64,000 nt of DNA from an uncultured Bacteroidales bacterium. Lineage in GTDB: Bacteria; Bacteroidota; Bacteroidia; Bacteroidales; Paludibacteraceae. The notes under the pieces were generated by a model. The model did not search any database, had not been told where the DNA came from, and worked only from the letters and a program-made list of their open reading frames with translations. Positions 41,391 to 50,284 of this stretch are shown here, one piece after another. Each line of letters begins with the position of its first letter. Position 1 is the stretch's first letter. A program made the position numbers and the translations under genes. The stretch spans positions 4,398 through 68,397 of the forward strand of contig CAKUUM010000005.1 of assembly GCA_934692905.1 (NCBI GenBank). The letters are read 5' to 3'.

Positions 41391-41867
41391 ATGAAGAATT
41401 ATAAGTTATTACCTAAGATTACCGTTCTGGTACTCTTGCTGGTGGGCATCGTCGTTTCGGTGATGTTCTATGCAGGAGGTTCCGAAGGTACTCTTGAGGT
41501 GGCAGGAGACTTCCTGAATATACCTTTGTTCACAGACCTGTTCCTCGGTTGGAACTACATCTTGGTGGCTCTTGTTTGTCTCGTTACCTTGTTTGTAGTT
41601 ATCTGGGGCTTTGTCAATACCTTCAAGGTGGACAAGAAGAAAGGCTTTACCCAGTTGGCTGTCGTAATCGGGTTCGTACTCGTATGCGTGGCATGCTGGT
41701 TCCTTGGCAGCCCCGAAAAGATGGAAATCCTCGGCTATGAGGGTACCGACAATGTCGGCAATATGGCTCGTATGAGTGATGCTATCATGTATCTCACCTA
41801 CCTGCTCACCGCCGCTACCGTTGTCACCCTTATCTGGGGCGTTATCTATACTAAATGTAAGAAGTAA
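41391..41867 (+). CDS. Four-helix membrane protein of the exbB-exbD operon
   Basis: This 158-residue protein has four hydrophobic segments (about 9-26, 49-74, 84-100 and 131-153), with a linker VDKKKGFTQLAV. It sits between exbB and the first exbD, 54 bases after exbB and 12 before exbD, so it probably belongs to the same operon. I know it only as a conserved neighbour in Bacteroidales ExbBD operons. Its role is unknown, perhaps an accessory subunit. Confidence 0.78.
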   Translation: MKNYKLLPKITVLVLLLVGIVVSVMFYAGGSEGTLEVAGDFLNIPLFTDLFLGWNYILVALVCLVTLFVVIWGFVNTFKVDKKKGFTQLAVVIGFVLVCVACWFLGSPEKMEILGYEGTDNVGNMARMSDAIMYLTYLLTAATVVTLIWGVIYTKCKK

Positions 41868-41879
41868 TTATCGTCGGTT

Positions 41880-42464
41880 ATGGCAAAGAAAATTCCGCAG
41901 ATCAACGCCAGTTCTATGGCGGACATCTCGTTCTTGCTGCTCATCTTCTTCTTGGTGACGACCTCCATGGACGTCAACCAGGGACTTGCACGGCGTTTGC
42001 CTCCCCCTATTCCACCCGACCAAAAGATTGAGGATACCGATATCAACAAGCGCAACTTGTTTGTCGTTAAAATCAACTGGGAGAACAAACTGCTTGTGCA
42101 AGGGCAGCCGATGGATGTACGTCAACTGCGCGCTAAGGCAAAGGAATTCATCTCCAACCCCGAGGATGACCCCAACATGCCGAAACTCTACGAAGAGGAT
42201 TTCGGTGCTCCGTTTGGGACTCTCAAATACACCAAGGACCATGTCATCTCCGTCCAGAACGACGCTGAGACGCAGTATCAGGCTTACCTTGAGGTGCAGA
42301 ATGAATTAGTTGCCGCTTACAACGAACTGCGTAACGAATGTGCAGAGCAATACTATCACAAGAGTTACGCCGAGTTGGACGAAGACCAACAGAAGCAAAT
42401 ACAGAAGATTTATCCTCAGAAGATTTCCGAGGCTGAACCTAAAAACTATGGAGGAGGACAATAA
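41880..42464 (+). CDS. exbD: ExbD/TolR-family protein 1
   Basis: This 194-residue protein has the ExbD N-terminus INASSMADISFLLLIFFLVTTSMD, in which the aspartate at the start of the helix carries protons, and a periplasmic domain with PPPIPPDQKIEDTDINKRNLF. A long charged helical insertion (about 110-175) is larger than in E. coli ExbD. It starts 12 bases after the four-helix protein and ends 2 bases before the second exbD. Confidence 0.92.
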   Translation: MAKKIPQINASSMADISFLLLIFFLVTTSMDVNQGLARRLPPPIPPDQKIEDTDINKRNLFVVKINWENKLLVQGQPMDVRQLRAKAKEFISNPEDDPNMPKLYEEDFGAPFGTLKYTKDHVISVQNDAETQYQAYLEVQNELVAAYNELRNECAEQYYHKSYAELDEDQQKQIQKIYPQKISEAEPKNYGGGQ

Positions 42465-42466
42465 TT

Positions 42467-42937
42467 ATGGCAAAGATACGTAGAAATGAGAAACGTGAGA
42501 TGCCGGCGCTCAATACGTCGTCACTCCCCGATATCATCTTCATGCTGTTGTTCTTCTTCATGTCAGTAACCTCTATGAAAGAGGTGAACATGAAGGTGCA
42601 GATATCCAATCCGCAGGCAACAGAACTCACCAAGTTGGAGAAGAAATCTCTGGTGCGCTACATTTATGTAGGTACCCCGACCGCAGAGTTCCGCAAGCAG
42701 TACGGTGCCGAGACACGTATCCAACTGGACGACGCTTTCGCAGAGAAGAGCGAGATTGGTGACTATATCATCAACGAACGTTCCTCTATGAAGGAGTCCG
42801 ATCAAGGTCTTATGACTGTCTGCATCAAGGCGGACAAAGAGACCAAAATGGGTATTATTGCCGATATCAAGCAGGAGTTACGCCGCGCGTATGCGCTGAA
42901 AATCACGTACGCTGCTACACAGCGCACTTCCTATTGA
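42467..42937 (+). CDS. exbD: ExbD/TolR-family protein 2
   Basis: This 156-residue protein has the same plan: NTSSLPDIIFMLLFFFMSVTSM with the key aspartate, then a periplasmic domain. A QL/RI pair with VRYIYVG and the ending ELRRAYALKITYAA fits the usual ExbD C-terminus. Two different ExbD proteins behind one ExbB are normal in Bacteroidetes. The gene is followed by a clear terminator. Confidence 0.92.
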   Translation: MAKIRRNEKREMPALNTSSLPDIIFMLLFFFMSVTSMKEVNMKVQISNPQATELTKLEKKSLVRYIYVGTPTAEFRKQYGAETRIQLDDAFAEKSEIGDYIINERSSMKESDQGLMTVCIKADKETKMGIIADIKQELRRAYALKITYAATQRTSY

Positions 42938-42958
42938 TAAGCAGAATATTATGTTTTT

Positions 42959-42993
42959 CAAAAAGGGTGTGTCTATTGGATGCACCCTTTTTT
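42959..42993 (+). terminator. Terminator of the exbB operon
   Basis: CAAAAAGGGTG pairs with CACCCTTTTTT around a 13-base loop. Confidence 0.8.
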
Positions 42994-43007
42994 AATCACT
43001 CAAGCCA

Positions 43008-43565
43008 ATGTATTTCGATATTTCGTTCTCAGGAAAGATAATCACTTCCTTTGCAGCAGACATAGATGCTTCCACAGATATGAAGGCATTGCATCGTCAT
43101 TTTGCCGCCCACCCTGCACGTTGGAATACTGCTTTTGGTTTCCTGTCACAATTGACAAGGGATGATGTGGATAAAGAGCAGATTATCCGTGACCTGCATC
43201 GTGGCAGGACAGATTTGTCCGCAGATGTCTATGTCAATATTGAAGACTATATGCCCAAACCTGCTGACCTTTGCCGCTATGAGTCTCACCGGCGTTATAT
43301 TGATATTCAATACGTTATACAGGGATGTGAATGCATTGGTCTCACCCATGATACCAATTTGCCTGTCCTTGCGCCGTATGACGAAAACAAGGATATTGTT
43401 TTCTATCAATACAAGCCTCAGCAGTTGCTTCTGGCAGACCCTACCAAATATTTTGTATTCTTCCCCACCGACCTGCACGCTCCGGGAATCGAGGTCGCAC
43501 AGGACAGTGCAGTAACCAGGACAGAGGGGGGCGTCACCAAGATAGTGGTTAAGATTCTGCTTTAA
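43008..43565 (+). CDS. YhcH/YjgK/YiaL family protein
   Basis: This 185-residue cupin-like protein belongs to the DUF386 family (YhcH in sialic acid operons, beta-galactosidase subunit EbgC). Recognisable segments are YESHRRYIDIQYVIQGCE, with metal-site histidine and glutamate candidates, and YFVFFPTDLHAPGI near the C-terminus, followed by KIVVKIL. Family members appear to act on sugars, perhaps as anomerases or isomerases. No sugar genes lie beside it. It starts 15 bases after the exbD terminator. Confidence 0.87.
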   Translation: MYFDISFSGKIITSFAADIDASTDMKALHRHFAAHPARWNTAFGFLSQLTRDDVDKEQIIRDLHRGRTDLSADVYVNIEDYMPKPADLCRYESHRRYIDIQYVIQGCECIGLTHDTNLPVLAPYDENKDIVFYQYKPQQLLLADPTKYFVFFPTDLHAPGIEVAQDSAVTRTEGGVTKIVVKILL

Positions 43566-43589
43566 TGCCGCAAGTAACACAAAAAAACA

Positions 43590-43615
43590 GGCTGCCCAAA
43601 CTCTCTTAGGCAGCC
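43590..43615. terminator. Shared terminator of yhcH-like and CoA-transferase genes
   Basis: GGCTGCC pairs with GGCAGCC around a 12-base loop, with an A-run before and T-rich sequence after, so it can serve both convergent genes. Confidence 0.75.
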
Positions 43616-43644
43616 CGTTTCTGTTCTCTGTTTCTCTATCACTA

Positions 43645-45141
43645 TTACCTCACATAGTTCTCCCACTTCGTATTGCGCATATCGCCGCTCTTGAGGAACT
43701 CCTCGTGCATAGCCAATGCGCAACTCAGTACGTGCGGCGTGTGAGCCGTCTTCGCCATAGCGATATACTCGTTGAGCATAGGGCGATATTGCGGGTCAAC
43801 GCAGTTGTTGATAATCTCATGCGCACGCTGGATAGGGCTCTTGCCACGCAAATCAGCGATACCATGTTCGGTGATAATCACTTTCACGCTATGCTCGCTG
43901 TGGTCGAGGTGGCTAACCATCGGCACGAATGCCGAGATACAACCGCCCTTTGCCGTCGAAGGTGTGGTGTAGATACTGATATACGCATTGCGCGTGAAGT
44001 CTCCGCTACCACCGATACCGTTCATCATCTTCGTACCGCATACGTGCGTTGAGTTGATATTGCCGTAGATATCTGCCTCAAGGGCTGTGTTGATAGTAAT
44101 CAAGCCCAAACGGCGTGCCACTTCGGGGTTGTTGCTAATCTCCTGCGGACGAAGCACAATCTTGTCGCGGAAGAAATCGATATGGTCGATAATGTCCTGC
44201 AACTTGTCTGCACCAATAGTCAGCGAACAGCCTGAAGCAAACTTCACACGTCCCTCTTTCATCAGACCTACCACAGAGTCTTGAATTACCTCTGTGTACA
44301 TCTCAAACGGTGGGATGTGTTTGTTCTCGCCCAATGCACCCAACACAGCGTTGGCGATATTGCCGACACCCGATTGGATAGGCAGGAACGATGCGGGGAT
44401 ACGACCTGCCTTCATCTCGTTCTCCAGGAACAGAGCCACATTTGCACCAATCTTCTCTGTGGTCTCATCCAGCGGAGAGAACTTGCCCACTTCATTCGGG
44501 CGGTTGGTCTTCACCACAGCAACTATTTTGCTCGGATCTACCTTGATATGGTCTTTTCCTATGCGGTCTGACGGTTTGTAAACAGGTATCTCGCGGCGAG
44601 CGGGCGGGTCAAGGGGCTCATAGAGGTCGTGCATACCACGCATGGTGGCAGGCATCGCCTCATTGAGTTCGATGATAATCTTCGGAGCCAACTCGCAGAA
44701 TGTCAGCATATTGCCTACACCGGCTGTCGGTACAATCACGCCCTCTTCATCCACGTAGCAAGCCTCAATGATAGCAAAGTCGGGACGCTTCATAAAGCCG
44801 TAGCGCAAGTCCTGTGCCAACTCGCTGAGGTGCATATCGAAGTAGTGTGCGCCCTGTGCATTCAGTTCGGCACGCAGGTCTTTGTTGCCTTGATAAGGGG
44901 TGCGGAAATCAATGGCGTGTGCGCGTGCCAAAGCACCGTCGCAACTGTCGCCTGTAGACGCACCTGTGTACATACCAATCTTGAAAGGTTTGCCCTCTGC
45001 GTGCAATGCCTCTGCCATATGGGCAATAGCAGTAGGGACATCTTTCGGAGCCCCGGCAGGCGTAAATCCGCCCATACCGACTACGTCTCCGTTCTTTACT
45101 AACTTAGCAGCCTCTTCGGCCGTCATAAATGGAAGTGCCAT
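43645..45141 (-). CDS. Acetyl-CoA hydrolase/transferase family, probably succinate:acetate CoA-transferase
   Basis: This 498-residue enzyme moves CoA between acids and would serve acetate or propionate formation in an anaerobe. Signatures are VGMGGFTPAGAPKDVPTAIA, YTGASTGDSCDG, and the catalytic glutamate in PFEMYTEVIQDSVVGLM. GSGDFTRNAY and EHGIADLRGKSPIQRA mark the second CoA-transferase lobe. The closest named relatives are Cat1 and SucC-type succinyl-CoA transferases. The promoter TAACTTTG lies at 45198-45191. Confidence 0.92.
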   Translation of the reverse strand: MALPFMTAEEAAKLVKNGDVVGMGGFTPAGAPKDVPTAIAHMAEALHAEGKPFKIGMYTGASTGDSCDGALARAHAIDFRTPYQGNKDLRAELNAQGAHYFDMHLSELAQDLRYGFMKRPDFAIIEACYVDEEGVIVPTAGVGNMLTFCELAPKIIIELNEAMPATMRGMHDLYEPLDPPARREIPVYKPSDRIGKDHIKVDPSKIVAVVKTNRPNEVGKFSPLDETTEKIGANVALFLENEMKAGRIPASFLPIQSGVGNIANAVLGALGENKHIPPFEMYTEVIQDSVVGLMKEGRVKFASGCSLTIGADKLQDIIDHIDFFRDKIVLRPQEISNNPEVARRLGLITINTALEADIYGNINSTHVCGTKMMNGIGGSGDFTRNAYISIYTTPSTAKGGCISAFVPMVSHLDHSEHSVKVIITEHGIADLRGKSPIQRAHEIINNCVDPQYRPMLNEYIAMAKTAHTPHVLSCALAMHEEFLKSGDMRNTKWENYVR

Positions 45142-45190
45142 GATATGATATTTATAAGTAAATTGTTAATATACTACTCCAAAGCGGTTG

Positions 45191-45198
45191 CAAAGTTA
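45191..45198 (-). promoter_or_regulatory. -7 box of the CoA-transferase gene
   Basis: TAACTTTG on the minus strand, followed by GCAACCGCTTTGG, a relative of the tRNA leader sequence. No clear TTTG is seen 20 bases upstream. Confidence 0.5.
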
Positions 45199-45246
45199 CG
45201 CTTTTTTCTTGGAATACACAACAGACGATGACCTTGTCGCAAGCCT

Positions 45247-47262
45247 TCACTCCATAGCCTGTAGTTTGTCCTCCATTTGGAGCAGTTCGTCGCGGAGACG
45301 GGCGGCCGTGGTGAAGTCCAGTTCCTTGGCAGCGGCAAGCATGGCACGGCGCTGCTGCTCGGCAGCCTTCTGGAGTTGCTTCTTATTGAACTGCTGCCAT
45401 GGGGCGGTCTTCCAACTTTCGCGAATCTTGGTCTCCAACTGCTGCTTCTCCTGCTCTTCGTGGCGCATCATGGCTGTGAGAGGACTGGTTTCTATCGCCT
45501 TTTTGATGGCGGTAGGCGTGATGTGGTGCTCCTCGTTGTACGCCATCTGCTTGGCACGGCGGCGGTTGGTCTCATCTATGGTCATCTGCATCGACTGCGT
45601 GATTTTGTCGCCATACATGATTACCTTGCCGTTCACGTTGCGGGCAGCACGTCCGGCTGTCTGCGTGAGCGAGCGGTGGTCGCGCAGAAAGCCCTCTTTG
45701 TCGGCATCCAGGATAGCGACCAGACTCACCTCTGGCAGGTCGAGCCCCTCGCGCAGGAGGTTGACACCCACCAGCACATCGTAGAGACCTTTGCGGAGGT
45801 CTTCCATGATTTGAACGCGCTCCAGCGTATCCACATCGGAATGGATATAGGCAGAGCGCACGCCGTATTTGCGCAGGTAATCGTCCAGTTCCTCTGCCAT
45901 GCGCTTGGTGAGCGTGGTGATGAGTATACGCTCTTCCCGCTCCACGCGGACACGTATCTCCTCCATGAGGTCGTCCACCTGATGAAGACTCGGACGCACC
46001 TCTATCTCGGGGTCGAGAAGCCCTGTGGGGCGTATGAGTTGGTCGATGACAACGCCGTTGGAACGCTCCAATTCGTACTCGGCGGGGGTGGCGGAAACAT
46101 AGATAGTCTGCCCTGTTTTGCGTTGGAACTCGTCGAAAGTGAGCGGTCGGTTGTCGCGGGCAGCCGGCAGGCGGAAGCCGAAATTCACAAGGTTGTCTTT
46201 GCGCGCCTTGTCGCCACCGTACATGGCATGTATCTGGGGTACCGTGACATGGCTCTCGTCAATCACGAGGAGCATGTCCTTGGGGAAATAGTCGAGCAGG
46301 CAGTAGGGCGGCGTGCCCGGCTCACGTCCGTCGAAGTACCGGCTGTAGTTCTCCACGCCGGAGCAGTAGCCCAGTTCCTGAATCATCTCAATGTCATAGT
46401 TCACACGCTCCTCAATGCGCTTGGCATAGAGCGGCTCGCCTATCTCCTGGAAATGCAGCACCTGATTGGCAAGGTCGAGTTTGATTTGCGCAATCGCCGC
46501 CGCCTGCTTGTCGGGATTGGTGCAGAAGATGGTGGCGGGGTAGATGTTGTAGGTGTCAAACTCTTCGATAGTCTCAAGGGTGACGGGGTCAAGGGTGGTG
46601 ATGGTATCTATCTCATTACCAAAGAATTCGATGCGCAGGAGGTAATCGGCATACGCGAGTGCGATGTCCACCGTGTCGCCCTTCACACGGAAACGCCCGC
46701 GATTGAGGTCGATGTCGTTGCGTACATACTGCTCACTGACGAGTTGCGAGAGCAACGTATCCATGCGGATGGTCTGTCCGCGCGTGACGGTGCTGCACGA
46801 CTGGCTGAAGTCCTGCGGGTTGCCGATGCCGTACAGACAACTGACCGATGAGATAACAACCACATCCTTTCGCCCACTCAACAGGGCGGCGATGGCACTC
46901 AGACGCAGACGGTCAATCTCCTCATTGATGCTGAGGTCTTTTTCGATATAGGTGTCGGTGCTGGGGATATAGGCTTCGGGCTGGTAGTAGTCGTAGTAGG
47001 AGACGAAGTACTCCACCGCGTTGTGCGGGAAAAACTGCCGCATCTCGCTGTACAGTTGTGCGGCAAGTGTCTTATTGTGACTGAGAATGAGGGTTGGGCG
47101 ATTGATTTGGGCAATAACATTGGCTACGGTGAAAGTCTTACCCGACCCTGTAACACCGAGCAGCGTCTGCGCTTCCGCACCTGCACGGATGCCGTCCACC
47201 AACTGGCGGATGGCTTCGGGCTGGTCGCCCGTAGGCTGATATGGCGCGGTGAGGTGGAACAT
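45247..47262 (-). CDS. uvrB: Excinuclease ABC subunit B
   Basis: This 671-residue helicase-like protein loads onto damaged DNA in nucleotide excision repair. Walker A is LLGVTGSGKTFTVAN (about 35-49), followed by the beta-hairpin region SYYDYYQPEAYIPSTDTYIEKD, the helicase motifs VIDESHVTVPQ and LITTLTKRMAEEL, QTAGRAARN, and the C-terminal UVR domain KELDFTTAARLRDEL. It starts 4 bases after the queA stop and ends the run rlmL-queA-uvrB. Confidence 0.97.
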   Translation of the reverse strand: MFHLTAPYQPTGDQPEAIRQLVDGIRAGAEAQTLLGVTGSGKTFTVANVIAQINRPTLILSHNKTLAAQLYSEMRQFFPHNAVEYFVSYYDYYQPEAYIPSTDTYIEKDLSINEEIDRLRLSAIAALLSGRKDVVVISSVSCLYGIGNPQDFSQSCSTVTRGQTIRMDTLLSQLVSEQYVRNDIDLNRGRFRVKGDTVDIALAYADYLLRIEFFGNEIDTITTLDPVTLETIEEFDTYNIYPATIFCTNPDKQAAAIAQIKLDLANQVLHFQEIGEPLYAKRIEERVNYDIEMIQELGYCSGVENYSRYFDGREPGTPPYCLLDYFPKDMLLVIDESHVTVPQIHAMYGGDKARKDNLVNFGFRLPAARDNRPLTFDEFQRKTGQTIYVSATPAEYELERSNGVVIDQLIRPTGLLDPEIEVRPSLHQVDDLMEEIRVRVEREERILITTLTKRMAEELDDYLRKYGVRSAYIHSDVDTLERVQIMEDLRKGLYDVLVGVNLLREGLDLPEVSLVAILDADKEGFLRDHRSLTQTAGRAARNVNGKVIMYGDKITQSMQMTIDETNRRRAKQMAYNEEHHITPTAIKKAIETSPLTAMMRHEEQEKQQLETKIRESWKTAPWQQFNKKQLQKAAEQQRRAMLAAAKELDFTTAARLRDELLQMEDKLQAME

Positions 47263-47266
47263 CTAA

Positions 47267-48532
47267 TCAGTCTCTCCTGAACAAAATACTGCTGTCGCCG
47301 TAACTGAGGAAGCGGAAATCGTGGGCGAGGGCATAGTCGTAGATGGTGTGCCAGTCGCCACCCACAAAGGCACTGACGAGCAAGAGCAGGGTGGACTTGG
47401 GCTGGTGGAAGTTGGTAATCAGTTGGTTGACAACGTGGAAGGTGTAGCCGGGTTCTATCATTATTTGGGTTTCGGCGTGGAGGGTGTCCTGATGCGTGCG
47501 GTCGAGGTAGTCCACGATTGCCTGCAGGGCATCGTGTGTGGTGAGGGTGTGGGGCGCGGTGTAGGGAATGAACTGGGGCACGTGGAGTTCAGCGGTATGG
47601 CACTCGTCATTCTTCATGCTTAATTCCCCATTCTCCCCTAACATTTCGCCCAAGAAATAGAGACTTTCGAGGGTGCGCATGCTGGTGGTACCCACGGCAA
47701 CGATGTGCCCCAAGTGATTGATAATATCCATGATAGCCAGCCGCGGAACTGCGATAATCTCCGTGTGCATGGTGTGTTGGTTGGCGTCGGCGGTCTTTAC
47801 GGGTTGGAAGGTGCCTGCGCCTACGTGCAGGGTGAGTTCGGTGGTCTGTATGCCGCGGGCACGGAGTCCGTCAAGGACCTCATCGGTGAAGTGGAGCCCC
47901 GCCGTGGGTGCTGCTACGGAACCCTTGATGCGCGAATAGACCGTCTGGTAGGTGGTCTTGTCGCTCTCCTCCGTGGGGCGGTTGAGATAGGGCGGGATGG
48001 GCAGTTCGCCGACTGCGTCAAGGATTTCGGCAAAAGAGACGGGGGTATCCCAACTGAATGTGACTTCGTAGGTGTTGCCCGTCTGAGTGCCACGCTCGGC
48101 GGTGAGGGTGATTGTCTCACCCGTACTGCGAAGGGTGGCGGTGAGATGCAAAGGTCCTGATTTCCACTTCTTTGCGTTGCCAATCATGCACTTCCATGTG
48201 CAGCCTGTGGTGCTGCCAAGTGACAGTTGGTAGTCGTGCGGGCGCAGGGGCTCCAAACAGAATACCTCTATACGCGCGCCCTGCGCGGGCGCGTCTGAAA
48301 TTGAAGGAGTGTCCTTGTGAAACACCAACCGCGCCTGAATGACACGGGTGTTGTTGTACACCAACAATGAGCCCGCGGGGATATAGTCGCCCACGTGGTA
48401 GAAAAGGTCTTCGGACACGTGTCCGTCCCTGTAAACCAGCAACTTGCTATGGTCGCGTTGCGCCAAAGGGTACTTGGCTATCCGGCTGTCTGGAAGGGGG
48501 TAGTTGTAATCGTCAATGAGTATCTGCTTCAT
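47267..48532 (-). CDS. queA: S-adenosylmethionine:tRNA ribosyltransferase-isomerase
   Basis: This 421-residue enzyme transfers a ribosyl group from SAM to preQ1-modified tRNA, making epoxyqueuosine; it acts after Tgt (27.4 kb). Signatures are YPLPDSRIAKYPLAQRDHSKLL, LLVYNNTRVIQARL, LPIPPYLNR, SVAAPTAGLHFT and HVGAGTFQPVK. Compared with the usual length of about 345-410 it is slightly long because of an insert near residues 290-320. It overlaps the rlmL stop by 4 bases (ATGA) and is 4 bases from uvrB. Confidence 0.96.
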   Translation of the reverse strand: MKQILIDDYNYPLPDSRIAKYPLAQRDHSKLLVYRDGHVSEDLFYHVGDYIPAGSLLVYNNTRVIQARLVFHKDTPSISDAPAQGARIEVFCLEPLRPHDYQLSLGSTTGCTWKCMIGNAKKWKSGPLHLTATLRSTGETITLTAERGTQTGNTYEVTFSWDTPVSFAEILDAVGELPIPPYLNRPTEESDKTTYQTVYSRIKGSVAAPTAGLHFTDEVLDGLRARGIQTTELTLHVGAGTFQPVKTADANQHTMHTEIIAVPRLAIMDIINHLGHIVAVGTTSMRTLESLYFLGEMLGENGELSMKNDECHTAELHVPQFIPYTAPHTLTTHDALQAIVDYLDRTHQDTLHAETQIMIEPGYTFHVVNQLITNFHQPKSTLLLLVSAFVGGDWHTIYDYALAHDFRFLSYGDSSILFRRD

Positions 48533-49896
48533 CTTCTGTCAGTCTTGCGGGGACGCGGTGCCCTGTCGTCCCGTGTGAACGGTTTTCGGTCATGGGGCTT
48601 ACGGTCAAAGGGCTTCCTATCCCCCTCCTCCCGCCTGTTGCGGGGCTTGAAATCGCGTTTGTTTCTGTCTTGTTTGAAGTCCTTGCGCTTGTGCTCATGG
48701 TCGGCAAAGCGCGGTTTGATGTCTTTGGGGTGGTCTTTCTTCCACTCCTTGTGCTCACCCTGAAAGAGTTCGTATTGGTTGAACAGGCACTCCAACTCGC
48801 CGTTTATCAGGTGGATACGCTTGCTCGGTTTGAGCCCAATGCACTTCAGCGCGTCCTCGTTGCTCGAAATTATCCATGCGGTTGCCCCACTGAACTGGTG
48901 TTTGAGGGCTGTGCCCATGTCCTGGTACAGGCGCAACACGTCTTTGTCCTGCGAGAGGCGTTCCCCGTATGGGGGATTCATCATCACAAGCGCCCCGTTG
49001 GTGTCGCGGTCGGCAAGGCGCAACTCCTCGATGCGTATCTGGCGCACCTCGATGTCGCGTTGCAGGCTCGCCGACTGGATATTCTTGAGGGCAGTCTGCA
49101 CGGCGTAATACCCTGCGTCTGAGCCATATATCTTGTGCGTGAAAGGACGCTCGCGGCTGTCGTCGTTGTAGATGTCCTCGAAGAGGTCGCGGTCGAAGTC
49201 CGCCCATTTCTCGAAGGCAAAGCCCTTGCGGTAGATGCCCGGGGCAATGTTTCGGGCAATGAGGGCAGCCTCTATCAGCAGGGTGCCCGATCCGCACATG
49301 GGGTCGTAGAAATCGCCCTGACCATGCCAGCCTGCGAGCAAGAGCATGCCTGCTGCAAGTGCCTCATTGATAGGCGCTTCGGTGTTGGCAACACGGTAGC
49401 CGCGCTTGTGGAGACTATCGCCCGAACTGTCCAAGGATATGGTGACGGTTTCGGCAGAGATGTGCACGTTCAGGCTGAGGTCGGGGTCGGTGAGTTTCAC
49501 GCTCGGGCGTTTCTGTTCGCGCTCCATCCAGTAGTCTGCGATGGCGTCTTTGACGCGGTAAGTGACATATTGCGAATGGCGGAAGGTGTCCGAATAGACG
49601 GTAGCGTCGATGGCAAAGCCCGTCTTGAGCGTCATGTACCGGCTCCAATCTATCTGTTTGGCGTGCTCATAGACCGCGTCCGCGTCTTTGGCGCGGAAAG
49701 TAGCGATAGGCACCAGCACACGCGACGCCGTGCGCAGGCACATGTTGGCGGTATATAACAGCCGCTTATCACCCGTGAAAGACACCGCCCGTCGCTCAAT
49801 CTGCACATTGTTGGCGCCTAACTCCACCAATTCTCCCGCCAGCACCTCCTCAAGCCCTTTGAAGGTCTTGGCAAGCATTTGAAACTCTTGATTCAT
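48529..49896 (-). CDS. rlmL: THUMP-domain class I rRNA methyltransferase, RlmL-like
   Basis: This 455-residue enzyme has an N-terminal ferredoxin-like/THUMP region (MLAKTFKGLEEVLAGELVELG) and a Rossmann methyltransferase domain with YDPMCGSGTLLIEAALIARNIAPG (SAM site) and the catalytic MMNPPYGERL. It should methylate guanosine N2 in 23S rRNA. A C-terminal tail of about 70 residues repeats DRKPF/DRKPH and is rich in Arg, Lys and Asp, a likely RNA-binding extension. The ATG at 49896 follows the -7 box by 19 bases. Confidence 0.9.
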   Translation of the reverse strand: MNQEFQMLAKTFKGLEEVLAGELVELGANNVQIERRAVSFTGDKRLLYTANMCLRTASRVLVPIATFRAKDADAVYEHAKQIDWSRYMTLKTGFAIDATVYSDTFRHSQYVTYRVKDAIADYWMEREQKRPSVKLTDPDLSLNVHISAETVTISLDSSGDSLHKRGYRVANTEAPINEALAAGMLLLAGWHGQGDFYDPMCGSGTLLIEAALIARNIAPGIYRKGFAFEKWADFDRDLFEDIYNDDSRERPFTHKIYGSDAGYYAVQTALKNIQSASLQRDIEVRQIRIEELRLADRDTNGALVMMNPPYGERLSQDKDVLRLYQDMGTALKHQFSGATAWIISSNEDALKCIGLKPSKRIHLINGELECLFNQYELFQGEHKEWKKDHPKDIKPRFADHEHKRKDFKQDRNKRDFKPRNRREEGDRKPFDRKPHDRKPFTRDDRAPRPRKTDRR

Positions 49897-49914
49897 CCTT
49901 GTAGAAATAACGTA

Positions 49915-49946
49915 CAAAGGTACTGCTTTTTTCGCAGACAGACAAT
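49915..49946 (-). promoter_or_regulatory. Promoter of rlmL-queA-uvrB
   Basis: TACCTTTG (49922-49915) and ATTG (49946-49943) are 20 bases apart on the minus strand. Confidence 0.7.
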
Positions 49947-49973
49947 AAAAACGGCAACAGAGGCACATCCTCG

Positions 49974-50180
49974 CGACAAGGTCGGCGGAATCACATACTA
50001 ATCACATACTAACCACATACTAATCACATACTAATCACATACACTTACCCAGAGAAATACACGAGGGGCAATGCGCAATTATCAATGCGCAATGCCTAAT
50101 GCGCAATGAGTAATGCGTAATGAGTAATGAGTGTGGAAAAATCAACATGGAAACCAACGAGGCGGGACGCGCCGTCACCA
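49974..50180 (+). repeat. Composite promoter-linked repeat, copy E (full length)
   Basis: This is the most complete copy: head CGACAAGGTCGGCGGAAT, five 11-base units (49992-50046), linker, AATGCGCAAT segment, GAGTAATGAGTGTGG, AACATGGAAACCAACGA and the palindrome ACGAGGCGGGACGCGCCGT (50158-50176). It points to the patatin gene; the array ends 178 bases from its -7 box. Confidence 0.9.
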
Positions 50181-50199
50181 CACTTCACCCACAAGGGCA

Positions 50200-50231
50200 T
50201 TTGTATATATTGAAAATAATATGTATCTTTG
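50200..50231 (+). promoter_or_regulatory. Promoter of the patatin gene
   Basis: TTTG (50200-50203) and TATCTTTG (50224-50231) are 20 bases apart, about 50 bases before the ATG. Confidence 0.75.
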
Positions 50232-50284
50232 CGGCAGAAATAGGACACTCGGAATAAGTCAGCGTATTCAAAATCAGACAGAGA

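Noticed and set aside
45277..46851. 524-codon ORF opposite uvrB
   Set aside because: It is a shadow of uvrB; no family features, no promoter.
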